A program made the position numbers and the translations under genes. Of a DNA stretch of 64,000 nucleotides, positions 22,601 through 36,400 are shown piece after piece. Under the pieces are notes generated by a model, which was not told where the DNA came from, searched no databases, and was given only the letters and a program-made list of their open reading frames with translations. Location of the stretch: positions 5,952,001 to 6,016,000 of the forward strand of contig NC_064676.1 of the NCBI RefSeq assembly GCF_023278565.1. Reading direction: 5' to 3'. Every line of letters starts with the position of its first letter. The stretch's first letter is position 1. The DNA comes from Colletotrichum lupini (lineage: Eukaryota; Ascomycota; Sordariomycetes; Glomerellales; Glomerellaceae).

Positions 22601-25600
22601 GTGTAATTCGAAAAGCAGTAAACCCACCAAGACCTAGACCATTGGACCGGAGGCGAAGCCATCCCCTGGCGACACAGACAGTATTGTCTGCTGGTGAACT
22701 CGAGCTGTCGCGTGCCAACAAGACTTACCCCCCTGTTGCCCATGTGGCCCTTCACTTGCCCCGGTGCTTCTGCTCCGCGAACGTCTGTCCCTCGCAAGAA
22801 CGTGAGGAGCTCTCGCATGGCGCTTGGTAGCTAATCTGTTGCAGGCGACTGGTTTTCACCTATGCGGAGCGAGTAACGAGGTTACTCGTCATTCTCTACT
22901 GGACCAGACTATTTACGGCCTTGCTTGCGCCATTCCCCACCCTCTATTCGATTGGGGGAGAAACTGGAGATTGGGGTCGGAGCAAACTTGACAGGCACCA
23001 AGGGCACCCGTCAGTTTTGTGACAGATCAAAAGTTTGATCTCACGGATGGACCAGGATCGAGGCAATCTTCCCGTTGGCCCAGTGGCGAAGCAACGGTCG
23101 TGGCCCAATCGGGGCACTACGACTTCTTGCTGTGGCTTGTCTGCACTGCGGGCTCTTCCCGACGCGAATGGAGCTTAGGGTTGTCCTGGCACACTCACGT
23201 CGACAAGTCGCGACCAATCACCTGTTGCAATCGCTTTGGATTGTGCTCTTGGAACCATCCATCTAGCCCAAAGGCCCCCACCAGAGAACAAACATGGCAA
23301 ACGTCGTTTGTTGGCCGGGATCCCCTCTTTGTAGGAGGAGACGAACTGGAAGTTTGCAGATCCGGCAAACAGTGGTATTCATATCACATGGGCTGCCAGG
23401 GCCGACCCCATAGCCTTCCCCTGGTCAAAGCTGCCAAGCACACACAAGCAAGTAAGCCCGATCTTGAGATCGGCGTTGCTAAACTCAGTCGGCTGTCGCA
23501 TTGCCTTTACCCCCCCCCCCAAATCATCTGGGTAACTGCCCACAAACGAGGCAGAGAAAGCATACTACCTATGTAGAAGACCGCTTGTTCGGATTCACTG
23601 CAGAGATACAGGGAGCGCGCTAAGAAGAAGCTTTGTTTCCCAACCTAATCTCAGTTTTGCCGCCCATCTTCTTTTCTTCGGGTATCTGATTAGTGCTCAT
23701 TGACCACTGAGGACTCTCGGGAGATCGGACATTGCTGGGGGGAGGGAGGACCTGGTGCTACCGTGCCGCAACGCTTCCCCCGAAGTTACTACTCGGTGGG
23801 GAAGAGACGGCGTCCCGGGCGCGGCCGCCACGAACGACAAATTGTGGCGCTCTCCTGATTCTTGTCCAACAAGCGTTGGTGGCGAGAGACTGAGGAGAGG
23901 CTCGGTGCGACGACCCCTTATGCTCCCGCTTCCTAGACCACGATCGTCTCGGACCCGAGATCTAAGATCCCGGTAGCGATCTCAGTTCTCAGTAGTTCAT
24001 TTACTTGCTGTCCAAGTCCCCCTTCCCCACCATCCGAACGGAGATGGTGGCAACTGTCAACCGCGCACATTGGTGACTCTGATCGGCAGCGTTGCGGAGG
24101 TCGAGTTTTGGGGCAACGACTGCATACGTGCGCGCACGGTTTGATTGGACACTGAGAGATGAACGAGAAACATGGGCGGCTGAGTAGATTGAGTCTAGAA
24201 CTGGTATATAGGCACAAAGGTTACCGATGCAGTGGGTCTACGTATTCCAAGACTCGTGTCGGCGCATTGCAGGTGAATACTACAGGGAAATAGAAACCGA
24301 CACAACCTCCTCAACTCATACGATTGCATTGCCCCCGAAATTCAGCTTTTCATACAGACATTGCTACATCATTAATCTCCGAGGGTGCCCGTGGAATGAG
24401 CATCACCAAAATATTTTCAGAAAGCCATGATATCAGAAGTTCTTCCATCGGGCCATGCGAACAGAAGCATACTTGGCTTCGATCGATTTGATAGCACCTT
24501 GTGTAGATATTCATTACCGTGGGCCCGATGTCTCGGTTCAACTGAGTAAAATACAACAAGTAGTCTCGCTATACTGCTGTATGTGGGATACCTATCTGAA
24601 ACAACTCTTCGAGGTGGTCTTTCTTCACGACTCGTATTATTCAGCATAAGCAATACAATGAATAGGCTTGAGAGGAAGAGGAGAGAGAGAGAGAATAAAT
24701 CTAGTATACCATCTCTATTTTCCCACTGGAATTGTAACCAGTTATACTTTTTTATCTGGTAAACCCTGTGCTCTTCACGAGCATCACCTTTGCTCTTCCT
24801 AGGCTTATTCACTTCAGAGCGGGGAATGGAAGACGCCTGAATTTAATTAACCTGTACGGCCCGGGTCGCAAAACGATATGATTTGTAGCGTCCAACCTGA
24901 GGAAATATCAGCTCAGTACGTAGTAGTCTCTTTGGATATCTCAGTTGCGGTTGAGGTTATGCTGCTCCGCGAGTAAAGGTAAGGGTGATTCAGAGACGTC
25001 GATTGGGCATCGAAACCATTGCGGAGAGCAACGCAACCTGGAACTTCGTTTCGTAGCGGGTCATAATGGCCCCGTGGGCGAAACACTCTCAGCTCTTACA
25101 CATGGACGCAGGCTCGTCCCACGTGCTTTGGCGTCGCTACACGCGCTGGAAAGCGGTATGTCGTCGTTATCGCGAATTAGGGCCACATGCCTGATGTCGT
25201 TAGCAGCCGGTAGAGGAGGAGCCCTGCACGGAGACGAGGCCATGGACCTCTCTTCTTGAATGCAGAACTTGCTTCTCATGACATGGACGACGAGTCATCA
25301 TCAAACTCGCAATAATATCACAATGTTAACAACAAGAAACGCTACGACGTCCGAAAAGGCCTTCTCAGTGATATTCACTGTGATTCTCGTTGCGCGGTTC
25401 AGGCAGCGGCCGCTCATCAATCGCCATCGAGCTGGCGCCGATAATCTGGGTCGGGGTCAGGAGGTGAGTATAAAAAAGGATGATAAAGGCATTTATGGAG
25501 CAGCCCTACGAGGTATGATGTGAGTTTTGCGCGGGTAAAAGTAGCTTGGGACTTCGGAGAGAGTGATGATGGCGTGATAGGGCTTGAGAAGTGAGAGGCG

Positions 25601-27147
25601 AGAAGGTGGGTAGAACGAGAAGGGGGGTGAAGGCGAGGGGGAAGATGGTTGAGTTAGGTGAGTCAGGTAGTGGCGTAGGCGGTGTATTCTATTGGGCAGG
25701 TTGAGAAGGAGGAGTACTAAGTTGAGTAAGAGGGGGTGAGGCATTGTTATGTACCATTGTAACTCGTTTGGTTTGTGTTGGAGAGTATGAGGATATGTAA
25801 TGGATAGAGAAAGGTGAACCGATGAAACTAGGTTGTTTATGTTTGAACGTAGTGTCAATTATCAGTTGAACATGCTATGGAAGCGAGATGCAGAGAAGTA
25901 GGAAAAAGATGAACGAACGAAGAGGCTCAGAAGGAGGGGACTTTGGGTACTTGACCACGTCAGATTTTTTATTTCGATACGACGACACTGACGATATGCA
26001 TCTCCAGGTATCGAGATGGGACTCCAATACGACCGCGAGTCCAGGCCATCTTAGGGGCTATCAACGGTCTCTTTCTCAACATCCAGCAAGCCGACTGACC
26101 TGCCATTGAGGCATCCTTTATTCGGTACTGCGTAGAATGCCAATAAATGCCAATTGAATCTTCGCCACCCCTCAAATCAAGTGGTTCGAATCAGCTACCG
26201 TTTGACAAGAATGCCAACTCCAGGATACATCATACAGGATTGTAACTTCACAATGACACGGCTCAGACAGGAGCTGTTTGTGCTAGTTTTAGGAGTGTTC
26301 ACAAAGAAGCCACAACAACATGCATCTCAGTTGGCAAATACAACTATCTCTATGGCGATACGAATTTCTATTGAAACTTGGATTCTTGCGCTCTCAGGTT
26401 GCCTATTACACTTCTCGTACTAAGCCTACGTGGTTTGTCACGCAAAGTAAAAGTGACCAATGCGGCTCTCAAGCATTCTCAGGTATCGGGATCCCCTGAG
26501 CCAACAAGCGATTTTTATTTGCCAATGAGTTGCTCAGCCCCAGTCGAACAGTGACATGGCTGCTGTCATTTAACAGCGTTGCCCGATAGGAGGCTAGGGC
26601 AGTCGTGATTGTGAATGCCTAATCCCATCGTTCGTAACTATCGCAGGTAGGTACCCATTATCCAATCATGGAATACAGAATTAAATTAAGGAATTTCAAT
26701 CAACAAGCGCCACCTGAAGAGCCTCAGCTGCTCAAGGGTTAGTTCCTTGAGCTTACGCAGGTGGTGAACATTCCTAGACTCGTACGGGTACGAGTACCCA
26801 CTTTGGCGTTGGGAGAATCCACTCATCTGCCGGTTCGGGGCGGGGCCTCGGACCCCAAAAGATTTCCGGACCCGGGAGATCTCCCTGCCCCACCGTCCAG
26901 AGTCTGCCTTACGAGACCCGATCGTAAGAGAACGTCGTGCGAAAACCCTAGATTCCCCCTTTTATTATTTACGAATATTTTGACTACGACATACGTCTTG
27001 TCCCCAGATCCCCCTCTTTTTTTGTAAAGTTTGTGTAAAATCGTCCGATTCGCTCATCTCCCATCCCAGACCGCCTCGCCGTCCCGTCCCGTCCGCACTT
27101 GACATCCTGCAACTCGACGCCAAGACTCCGCTGTGTGCCGACAAAGT
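19601..27147. other. 7.5-kb gene-free region upstream of frq
   Basis: No open frame in this stretch shows a domain, signal peptide or convincing splice pattern; the longest (23019-23576, plus) has random-looking composition. The base composition is ordinary, without the CA/TG depletion of the retrotransposon blocks, so it is not a decayed transposon of that kind. It includes TACCTACC motifs (19750-19830, 20090, 21590, 26640), CTCCGTACTCCGTA-type motifs (20020-20037, 21261-21272) and a GA-rich run near 24675-24695. It may hold distal frq elements, long noncoding RNAs or genes missed by eye. Confidence 0.5.
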
Positions 27148-29470
27148 ATGGAAGACCCAACTATGGCGACTGTCGGCAGCCAACAACAAGGTAGCCACGA
27201 GGTGGCTGCGCGGGCCCTGGGTGACAGGCCCCTGAAGCGCGACCCTGCATGTGTAGAGTGCCGGCAGCGGAAACTAAAATGCGACCGAAAGTACCCCTGC
27301 TCAGAATGCGTCACAGTATGTGTTGTCTTTAGTAAAACTCTCCTCTTCCCTCGCAGCTCTTGTTGCTACTACTTGTATCTCATTTGTGCCATCTTCCATC
27401 CTCCTCCACCACTTCCCTCTTTATATTAACATGAACTCCCACGCAGCATGGCCGCCATTGCCTTGCTCCACCACCATCGGGTCCACGCAAGCCTAGAAGG
27501 AAGAACCATCATGAGCTACGCGACAAACTTGCGAGCATCGAATCGCTTTTGGAGGAATGTATGGGATCGAAGCCAATCTATCTCGCCAATGGAACGCCAC
27601 CCGCCCTGACCGGTCAAGAATCTCCAACGGACGACCAGAATCACGATTATCATAGACCTAAAGTCCAGTCGCCAGGATGGCTCGTACAGACCAAAAACGG
27701 GGTCGAATTCCGTGACAGCAAGACGGCGTCAGCAACCCGTGAGGATGTAAGTAAATGTCTTCCTTCCTATAGCTCGACGGCATTTGGTTCTTGAAACTAT
27801 TCTTCACTTTGATTAGCTCTCCATGCATACCCATGCCATACCAAGCTTGAATCATACTCACACAGTGTCAATGCAGGAACAGACCATTCGTGCCCTTTTC
27901 GAAGTGGAAAGCGAGCAGTCGACATGGCTACCTGCTCTCGCCTTCCTCAATCAGCACCATGACTCAATAGGCATATCTCCCGCCTCGGGGCTCTCCTACA
28001 ACTGCGTCCCATCTTCACCCAACATCATCATCTTGTGGAGAGTGTTCTTAGACAGAGTCAACCCTGTCACCAAGATACTTCATATTTCGACGTTCCAAGC
28101 CAACATTGCAGATGCGGTATCCAACTTCCACGCCATTCCGCCCGTCACACAGGGGCTCTTGTTCTCCATTTTTCTCGCAGCATCTGGTTCTCTCTCTCAA
28201 AAGGAGCACTGGGACATGCTACACTGGTCCAAGAAGGATGCCTCGACGGTTTTGTCTAGGGGCTTTAAGACTGCCATGGCACGATACAACTATCTGAAAC
28301 GGTTCAACGAAGATACGATAAGGAGCCTGATATTTTATTCAGTGAGTGCCTTATCTGAACAGCATCATCCTTTGGATTGTCTCTACCAATGGCACGTGGC
28401 TGACTGTAACGCAGTTGCACCAACGAACTTTGAGAGATCCAGTAGATCCATGGATCCTCAACGGTATCGTCGTGAACATAGCTCACCGTCTCGGTCTCCA
28501 TATCGATGGGACGCGTCTCGGCTTCTCACCCTTTCAAATAGAAATGAGACGACGTCTGTGGTGGCAAACCGTTCTTATAGAGGCCAAAACGAGTGCCGCC
28601 TCATGCATTAGCGCCAAGGTGCTACCATCCAGCCGGGACACGCTCATCCCGCTCAATGTCAACGACGAAGACCTACATCCTTCTATGAAGGAAGCACCCA
28701 GTGTCCGAGAAGGTCCATCAGAGATGTCTTACTGTGTACATACATACGAAACAGAAGCACTCGCCATGGCTATGCAGATCCCGTCCGTCGATGAGGTGCT
28801 CTGGGGCCAGGCCTCCTCAAACCCGGCTTCGGCTTCGGCGCACGCTGCCATACCTTCGCCGCACCCTTTTGACTCACCCTTCGTCACCGCCATACAAGAT
28901 GCCTTACAAAAGTTCGACCGGACGCTGGGGCCCCTCGAGCGTCGTCTCCTCTCCGACTCCGCCGCGAACCCGCTCCACGCAATGGCACTCTACGCCCGCA
29001 CCTCACTCGCCGCCATTGTCCAGATTATCATCACGCCACTCGAGGCCGCGTCGGAATGGGGCACGGAGATACACGGCCCGGAAGACAAGTTCTTCAACGT
29101 CGGCCTGGTGGCGCTGGAGATCCTGCTCGAGCAACGGCGGCTCGCGGGCCGCCAGTTTGCGTGGCTCGTTGACCTCGACTTTAAGATTCAGACGTTTTAT
29201 TATCTGGGCGCGCAGCTTCAGAACCGGGTGTCCGGATCCTTGGCGGAGAGGACGTGGGCTGTCATTGAAAAGATGTATGCTTGTCGCGAGGACTTGTGGG
29301 AGCTCAAGGATGAGGAGAATATGACGCTGGCGAATCTTTTGATTGTGGCGTGGAGTCGGCGCGCGGAGCATTTTCTGGGGAATCGTGTTCTGCTGCTTGA
29401 GCCTCCTTTTGTGACGCGCCTGCGAGATGAGGTTATGATGATCAAGGCCGAGGCGTTGAGCTTATTCTGA
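27148..29470 (+). CDS. Zn(II)2Cys6 transcription factor
   Basis: Four exons: 27148-27315, 27447-27746, 27877-28341 and 28415-29470, giving 662 residues. The first intron splits the zinc cluster: C35, C38, C45, C51, C54 in exon 1 and C61 in exon 2 (CVECRQRKLKCDRKYPCSEC, then HGRHC), a complete Gal4-type binuclear zinc cluster with a following basic stretch (PRKPRRK). Residues from about 250 form the fungal-specific transcription factor middle domain, with the diagnostic blocks NGIVVNIAHRLGLHIDG, FSPFQIEMRRRLWWQ and DTLIPLNVNDEDLHP. It should bind CGG-type half sites as a dimer in the nucleus. Targets are unknown; no biosynthetic cluster surrounds it. The gene stops 545 bases before the retrotransposon block and shows no RIP-type damage. 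Confidence 0.9.
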
Positions 29471-30014
29471 TGATGTTGTCAGATACCACGGGCTGGGTGT
29501 CCGGGGCTAATTGCGTTTTCGCAACTTTTCTCGCCCATTTCCGATGTGAGGCTCTGGTTGAGGGAATTTAATTGAGGTCTTGTGTGTTCATGAAAATAGT
29601 GTTAGATGGATCATTGCCGAACTCTGCAACCACTGATGATCTTAAAAGGGTTTGCGCCTCATTTAAGATTCTGTGACATCTAGTTGCTCCACCGTACCGC
29701 TGTGCCGGATATGTGAACAAAGACTGGAGACATCATGGCTTGGGTGAGGAGTACGTATTCGTAGAGCTTGACTTTGCGCTGGTCTCTTAGACAATGGCAA
29801 TCAGCTTCCTGGGGTATGCCACGGCGTCCTGATTGTGAGCCTTTTGGCTCTTCGAGGCGGCTCGGCGTCTGGTATTATGGTATACATTTTGTGAATTGTC
29901 CGAGATGGTCAGCCCAATCCGTAGAATGCCATGGGCTCCGGCCGTGGGCAAAGATGCCACCGCTGCACGCGAGTTTCATTCCATAAGGGTACCACCAAAG
30001 AAGACGTGGCGACC
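29471..30014. other. Intergenic between transcription factor and transposon block
   Basis: 544 bases of ordinary composition with no gene. A short plus frame at 29768-29986 has no recognisable content. The change to AT-rich sequence is abrupt at about 30015. Confidence 0.6.
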
Positions 30015-30019
30015 TATAG

Positions 30020-30224
30020 TGTTAGTATCCCTATTACAGGGTAGTTAGTTCGAACCGTAGTTAACGAAGAGATTAATTAAACTATATGAATATCTGCGTA
30101 GTAGGTATAAAAAGGAGGTTCTAACCGTAGGTTAGGCTAGTTATAATAAACGTAAATAAGGCCCCTAATTAGCCCCTATGTAGTTAGCTATATACCGCGG
30201 TCGAATTAGACTTCTAATCCGATA
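30020..30224 (-). repeat. Outer copia LTR, left (3' LTR)
   Basis: 205 bp, beginning TGTTAGTATCCC and ending AATCCGATA on the plus strand; the last CA has become TA. Preceded by the TATAG duplication. Confidence 0.9.
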
Positions 30225-33203
30225 CTAACTTTCTCTTTCTTTTATTAATTTAACTACTATAGTTAGAGGTATAATTCGACCTCGGGCCCGTTTATTAAGT
30301 CGTCTCCTTTTCCCCCTTTTCTCTACTCTTTTTATATAACTTATCCCTCTATTTATATAATAACTTTTCTATTATTTATAAATTACTCTAATCCTTTATT
30401 TAGTACTACTTTTATAAAAGAGTTTACGAGGTTATTTTTATTATTAATCTAATAGATCTTAAGTATCTCGCGCCTTTTATACGATTACCTAAGGGCTATA
30501 ATATCGATTATAAGCCTCTTTTCCTTCGTCGTTCTTAATTTAACGAGGTATTCGTATAGCGAGTAGGAATTAGTATAGATAACTATTAGAATAAGTAGAA
30601 GGCTAATTCGATTAGTAATCTTCCTTAGCGTCGTTAAAATTATATAAGAGAAGTTAACGCTATTAATTATACCGTAGACCTCTAACGTTAATATATTTCT
30701 CGTTACTTACTTACTTTTAGTTAATAAGTAGTAGATTATATTACCGTATATAGTAAATTCGCTCTTACTTATACTCTCGTTAGCTAGGATAATAATATAC
30801 CCTAATTACGAAGTAAAGTCGTTATTATTTATAAATAACTTATTAATAAAGATATAGAGCTTATTAGTCATAAGGTCGATTAAGTAGTAAACGAGACCTC
30901 GATCGAGATTCGTTTATTACTATTTAAGCTACTTATTAAGTACCTCGACGTCTCGTTTAGTTAGATTTATAATTTATACTACTTTAGCGTAGTTAAAAGT
31001 TATTTTAAGCTAATAAATACTTATAATATATACCCCTCGCGCGAGCTTAGCCTTATACCGCTTCTTAACGTTAGTTATATTTAAATTAACGAGGTTAATC
31101 TTCTTACCCTACCCCTTTTATTAAAAGACGACGGTTTCCCCTTCGATTATAAGAATCTTATTATTAAATACTAAGGGGGTATTTATTATAAAAACCTCTT
31201 TTAGCTTCGCTACGAAGCCCGCTTTTTAGAGCTCTTTATCCTCCTTTTTTATAAAGTTAATATTAAATAGGCCTAATATATTATCGGTCTATATTCCGAC
31301 GATCCTAAATTAGTCGCCTTTATACTTTGCGATTAATAAGCACGGGTCGTACGTAGAGGTAACTATTAATAATTAATTAATATAAAAATCGTAATAAGTA
31401 GCTTACTAATAGGTGCCCGATTCTGCGAGCTTATATAGTAGCTTAAGTATTTTAATAATCGTGCTTTTTAAGTACTTACTAGCTATTTCTTTTAGTAAAT
31501 AGGCTAGGATTTTCCTTATAAGCCTTATAGCCGATTAAGTATAGGCCTAGGTAATATTACGGCTCTAAATCTTATATCCCTTTTTTTATAACGATACTAT
31601 TAGTACTATTATTAATCGTTAGTTATAGCGCTATATAGTAGGTAATTATATAAATAGCGTCGCTTTTTCGACGTCGCCGTACCCCTAAATTACATATTTA
31701 GACTTCTCGTATAGCTAGGGTGTTCCTTTCCCTTTAATCTTACGAACTATTCGTAATTTAAATATACGGAGGTTTATATATTTTTCTAGGTCGTATAGGA
31801 TAAATTAATAAACCCCTCGATTATAAAGAGTATCTATTTCGATAAGATCTAATCCCTTATACGGCTTTTTAATAGTTATAATTACGCCTTCTTTACGTAG
31901 TTTAATTACTAACTCGAAATCGGCTTTCTTTTTTACTATATAAAAGGTATTAATTACCTCGTCGCTAGTAATAAATTACTATATTAGGGCTTACCGTCGT
32001 AGTCTTTTACGACGTCTCGCTAGTAGTATTAGTACCTTTTTAGCAATTTCCTCTTCCTCGTTGTCTATTAGTACTATTACGACGATTTCGTTAAGGATAA
32101 TTTCCTATACCTTTACCGCGGGTTATATAGTTTCCCCTAGCTCTTCTTCTTTTTATAAGTTAGAAATTACCTCGTTAGGATCTATATAGTACGGTCTAAC
32201 TACCGTAATTAATACTTTAAGTAGCTAGTCGCAATCTCTTACGACTATATAAGAGCGCTTATTAACGGAAATTAACTTATATAACCTAGCCTATTATTAA
32301 GTAATTTCGCGCTATATTTATATATTTAAATTTAGCGGTATATTTAGATTATTCCCTATATCGGGCCTATTATGCGTAATAATTACCTTATTAACTTACT
32401 TTTTTACGCTTATTTCGCGTAGTGCCTATATTACTTTTTTAACTACTCGGGCTCGTTAGCTTATATTTAGCAATAGTAGCGAGGCTAAGGTCGTTCTTAA
32501 ATATGCTCTAAATACTAATAGCGTTAGTATAAGTCCGTTAGGCCCTATAGTATCGTTATAATATTTAAGTACTATCTAGAGGCATTCGTCGTTAGTAAAA
32601 TCCGGATTTTCTTTTTTAATAATTCTAAACGCCCTTTTTAATTACTAATATGCCCTCTCTACCTTTTTAATATTATAATACGCTTTAATAGGTACGACTT
32701 TTAGCTATATACCGTAGGCCGTCGTATTATCCCTAAATTTTACTAACTTAAAGCTAGTACTAGCGTCGGTTTTAATACTATCTAGCGGTCCTTAGTATAT
32801 ATTAATCTAGCTTTTTCGTAGGGCTACTTATACTATCTTTACTTATAAATCCTAGAGGAATTGCCCTATTTAGAAAGATATAGCTACGTCGATTATATAT
32901 AGTACTAGCCGACTATTTAAATAGAAAATATTAATAACGATTTCCTAGTTAAAATTAAGCTTATTACGTAATTTAAACTTAAATCTGCGTGGGCTCTGCG
33001 TATTTATTTAGTATTAGTAATATACTTTCGTTAACTACTCTAGCGCCCCTATTTCGATATTATTATTATTTAATTACTTTAAGAGGTTATATAGCCTCGT
33101 AACTAACGGGTGCCCAAATTTCTAATATAGTCTTCTAAGCTTACTTTCCGTTAGGTAATTAATCGACTTCGTATCGTTAGTAAGCTTTATAAACGTATGC
33201 CCC
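30225..33203 (-). pseudogene. Outer copia, 3' half of pol (RIP-damaged)
   Basis: The reverse complement corresponds to 36540-39714 of the inner copy: integrase core, reverse transcriptase and RNase H of a Ty1/copia polyprotein. The reverse-transcriptase active-site region can be made out near 31275-31300, with a Q codon mutated to TAG. It lacks the 190-bp solo LTR present in the inner copy, so it serves as the empty-site reference for that insertion. Confidence 0.75.
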
Positions 33204-33408
33204 TATCGGATTAGAAGTCTAATTCGACCGCGGTATATAGCCGACTGCGCAGGGGCTAATTAGGGGCCCTATTTACGATTATCGTAGCTAGCCTAACCTA
33301 CGGTTAGAACCTCCTTTTTATACCTATTACGTAAATATTTATATAGTTTAATTAATCTCTTTATTAACTACGGTTCAAACTAACTACCCTATAATAGGGA
33401 TATTAATA
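33204..33408 (+). repeat. Inner copia 5' LTR
   Basis: 205 bp, starting TATCGGATTAGAAG and ending GGGATATTAATA; terminal TG and CA have both become TA. Confidence 0.9.
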
Positions 33409-36400
33409 CTAATTAGTAGTTAAACTCTATTATTATAAATTAGTAAGGTATCTCGCTATATAAAAGAGATAACCTCTTAATACCGCACGGGATAAGAGAT
33501 TCGTATTAATTAACCTTACGGAAGTAGACAAAAAAAGAAGCGATTTTCGAATATTATACGGAATTAAGTAATTATAGCCTTTTACTACCCACGAGAGGTC
33601 GACGTTTACTACGTTAAACTACGTTAATTAATAGAACTACTTAAGTAACTAGCCTTTTACCGTCGCCCCGAGTAGCTTTTTTACTAAACGACTTTTCCAT
33701 AGCCGGCCCGCGATTAGAAATTAACTAAGGAAGCTATTTAGAGACTATAGAGAGCACGAGGCTTAAGAAGTTAGAAATATACGGGATAGTAGAAATCGGT
33801 AACTAGTAAAGATCCTAAAACTAATTACTATATCTTCTTATAATAATATAAACGTCTACCGCTACTATTATTAAAAAGAACTACTAAAACCTACCCTTTT
33901 TTACTAAATAAAAAGAAAGATTCTAATAAGTACGATAGTTAGCAATCTAGAAAAGTAATAATAATCGCTAGAAATAGTAAAAACGAGAGTAGTAGCGAGA
34001 TAGTAAAAAAAAGCGGGAATCTCTTAGACCTTAATAAATTCGTTAGGTAATAAAAGCACGGATTTACTACGACCTACGCGCGGATTAAACATATCCTTAT
34101 TAAAATTAAATACGCTAGTAACCGCTAATATGGGCATAAGCTAGAATAAGCCCCTTAGTAAGTTAGGGTAAAGAAAAAAAGGACGAAACCCGATCCTAAA
34201 TAGAATCCTAATCCCTTATAAGTAGGTAAATATTAACCCGGACTATTAAGGGACGTAAATATATAAAATCGCGAATTAGCCTAACGGCGAGTAAATTAAC
34301 GTAGTATTAATCTATTTAACTAAGGTCTATAAAAAAAAGGGGTTATAGGGGTAACCCCTATTCTACGAGATCGTAAACGACCTTAGTTACTAGCTAAATA
34401 AATAGTTCGTAAGCGCAAGCTTAGGAATTATAAAAATAGTTAATAAATTCCTTTACGGGCGAGGGGTATTACTAGCGCAATTATAATCGCAAGAACTATA
34501 CGAAATACTAATAATAATAATTATAAAGGAGGAATTCGTACTATAGAACTAAGTATAGGTCGATAGAGCGTATAATTGCTTTAATAAATTTAGAAAAAGG
34601 GTAAACGACCTAGATTTCCTCCCTATAATTACTAATAGAAATCTATCGTCGTAAAAGGATATACCGGGGCAAAATATAGTACTAGAAGTATAATAATTAA
34701 TAATTCTGCCTATTTCGATCTATAACTCGTTACCGCTACTAATACGAAATTCGGCGCCGATTAGCTAATAAGAAAGGAGGTAAACGACCCGAAGTTACTA
34801 ATAGTACGTAGCGACGCAGGGTTCGTATATAAATACTAAAAATCTAATAACAAATACGAGGTAATTTATAGACCTCAAAAAGATCTTCCTAAAAGAGAAA
34901 TTATACTCTAGGGGGAAGTATAAGGTCTTATAAAAAACCCTAACGATATTTTATAATTACTACGAAAAAGTCGGAATTAGGGAATACTAGTACTATTTAG
35001 TAATTAATATCGTATTCGTAAGCAAAGCCTCTAATTACTATTACGAAGCGGTACGTAATCTCGATCGAAACGACTTTTTTAGTATAATTAACGTAATCCG
35101 AAGCCGCTTTGAGACCTATAATAAGAACTTAGAGCTCCTATCTAAGCTACGAGCGATTTTTTTTATATCTATAGCTAGGATAATAGAAGGTAAATCGTAA
35201 GTAAAGATCCTTAAAGAGCTTATCGATTGAATTAATAAGCTAGTAAAAACCTAGCTAAATAAGGGGATAAACGAGCAAAAAGTCGGATATTTTTATACCG
35301 CAATTTAGTATATACTAAAGATAAAGATTACCCTATACTAGGCACCCGAAAACTATAAGACGCTCTACTCGAGGCTAAAATCTAGCTTTAATATTAAAGC
35401 GAGAATACTGCGCTAAACCTACCTCTAAGTATATAACGGCCCTTATTAATAATATTAAGTTAATCGAACGTATAATAAGAAAAGAAAAGAGGCTAAATAC
35501 GGTAATCGCTAGTAAAGAGGCCCAGATTCGTTAAATAAGTAGAGATTTAACTTATAAATAGGGTAATAAAAGAGGTAATATTATATTTATAAAAAGGATA
35601 GATATTAATTAAATAACTACTCTAAAGAAGAGCGTACTAAATTATACGAATAATATAAAAAGTCGAGGGTAATAAATAGTAAAACTAGCCCTCGTTAGTT
35701 TAACTAATTCCTCGTTATATATAAGGGCAGATCCGGGGGTATAGAACCTAGCGACGGTAGCTAAAATAGTAGCTTAAAGTATATACCCCCTATAAGAAAT
35801 TCGGAAAATAAGGAAGATCTTACCCCCTATATTAATAAATTAGATTATAACGAAATTAACGATATTAACTACTCTTTTTTTACCCCGTTAGCCTCTAGAG
35901 AATATACGAGGCTAAATAAATAGAGAGTAGTAAAAGCTCTTAATAAGTAGGCTTTTATTTATAAATAGTAAAAGAAGGTCCCTTAGATAACGGATATAAA
36001 GGCGGCTAAAAAGGCAAATCTAATAGGGCCGAAGCCTATTCTCTTAATAATTAAGGAGAAGACGCTATCTCTCTCGATATTTAAAAAAAAGGAATATAGT
36101 ACCGAGCAAATCTAGGGGTAGCTAGAGGGGTCTTTTTTATACTACTTAGATCCCTCGAATACTAAGCTTATATAAGTATTCTATACGAGCGAAAGGTATA
36201 GCCTAAATAACTTTTATAAGATTATCTTAGATACTAAGGTATCGTAATAGTTAACTAAAAGAAAAGGGTAATTCTAAGTATTATAAAAGATCGTATTAGT
36301 AATACTTAATACGTTAATAGCGGGTATTACGAGGATTAGTTTCGGCCTAGGTAAAGAAATCGTCGCCCTAGGTATAGTAAAAGTAGAGATATACTTCGGA

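Noticed and set aside
23019..23576. 185-codon plus-strand frame
   Set aside because: Composition is not protein-like (scattered Trp/Cys/Arg, no hydrophobic pattern) and nothing supports a start or splice site.
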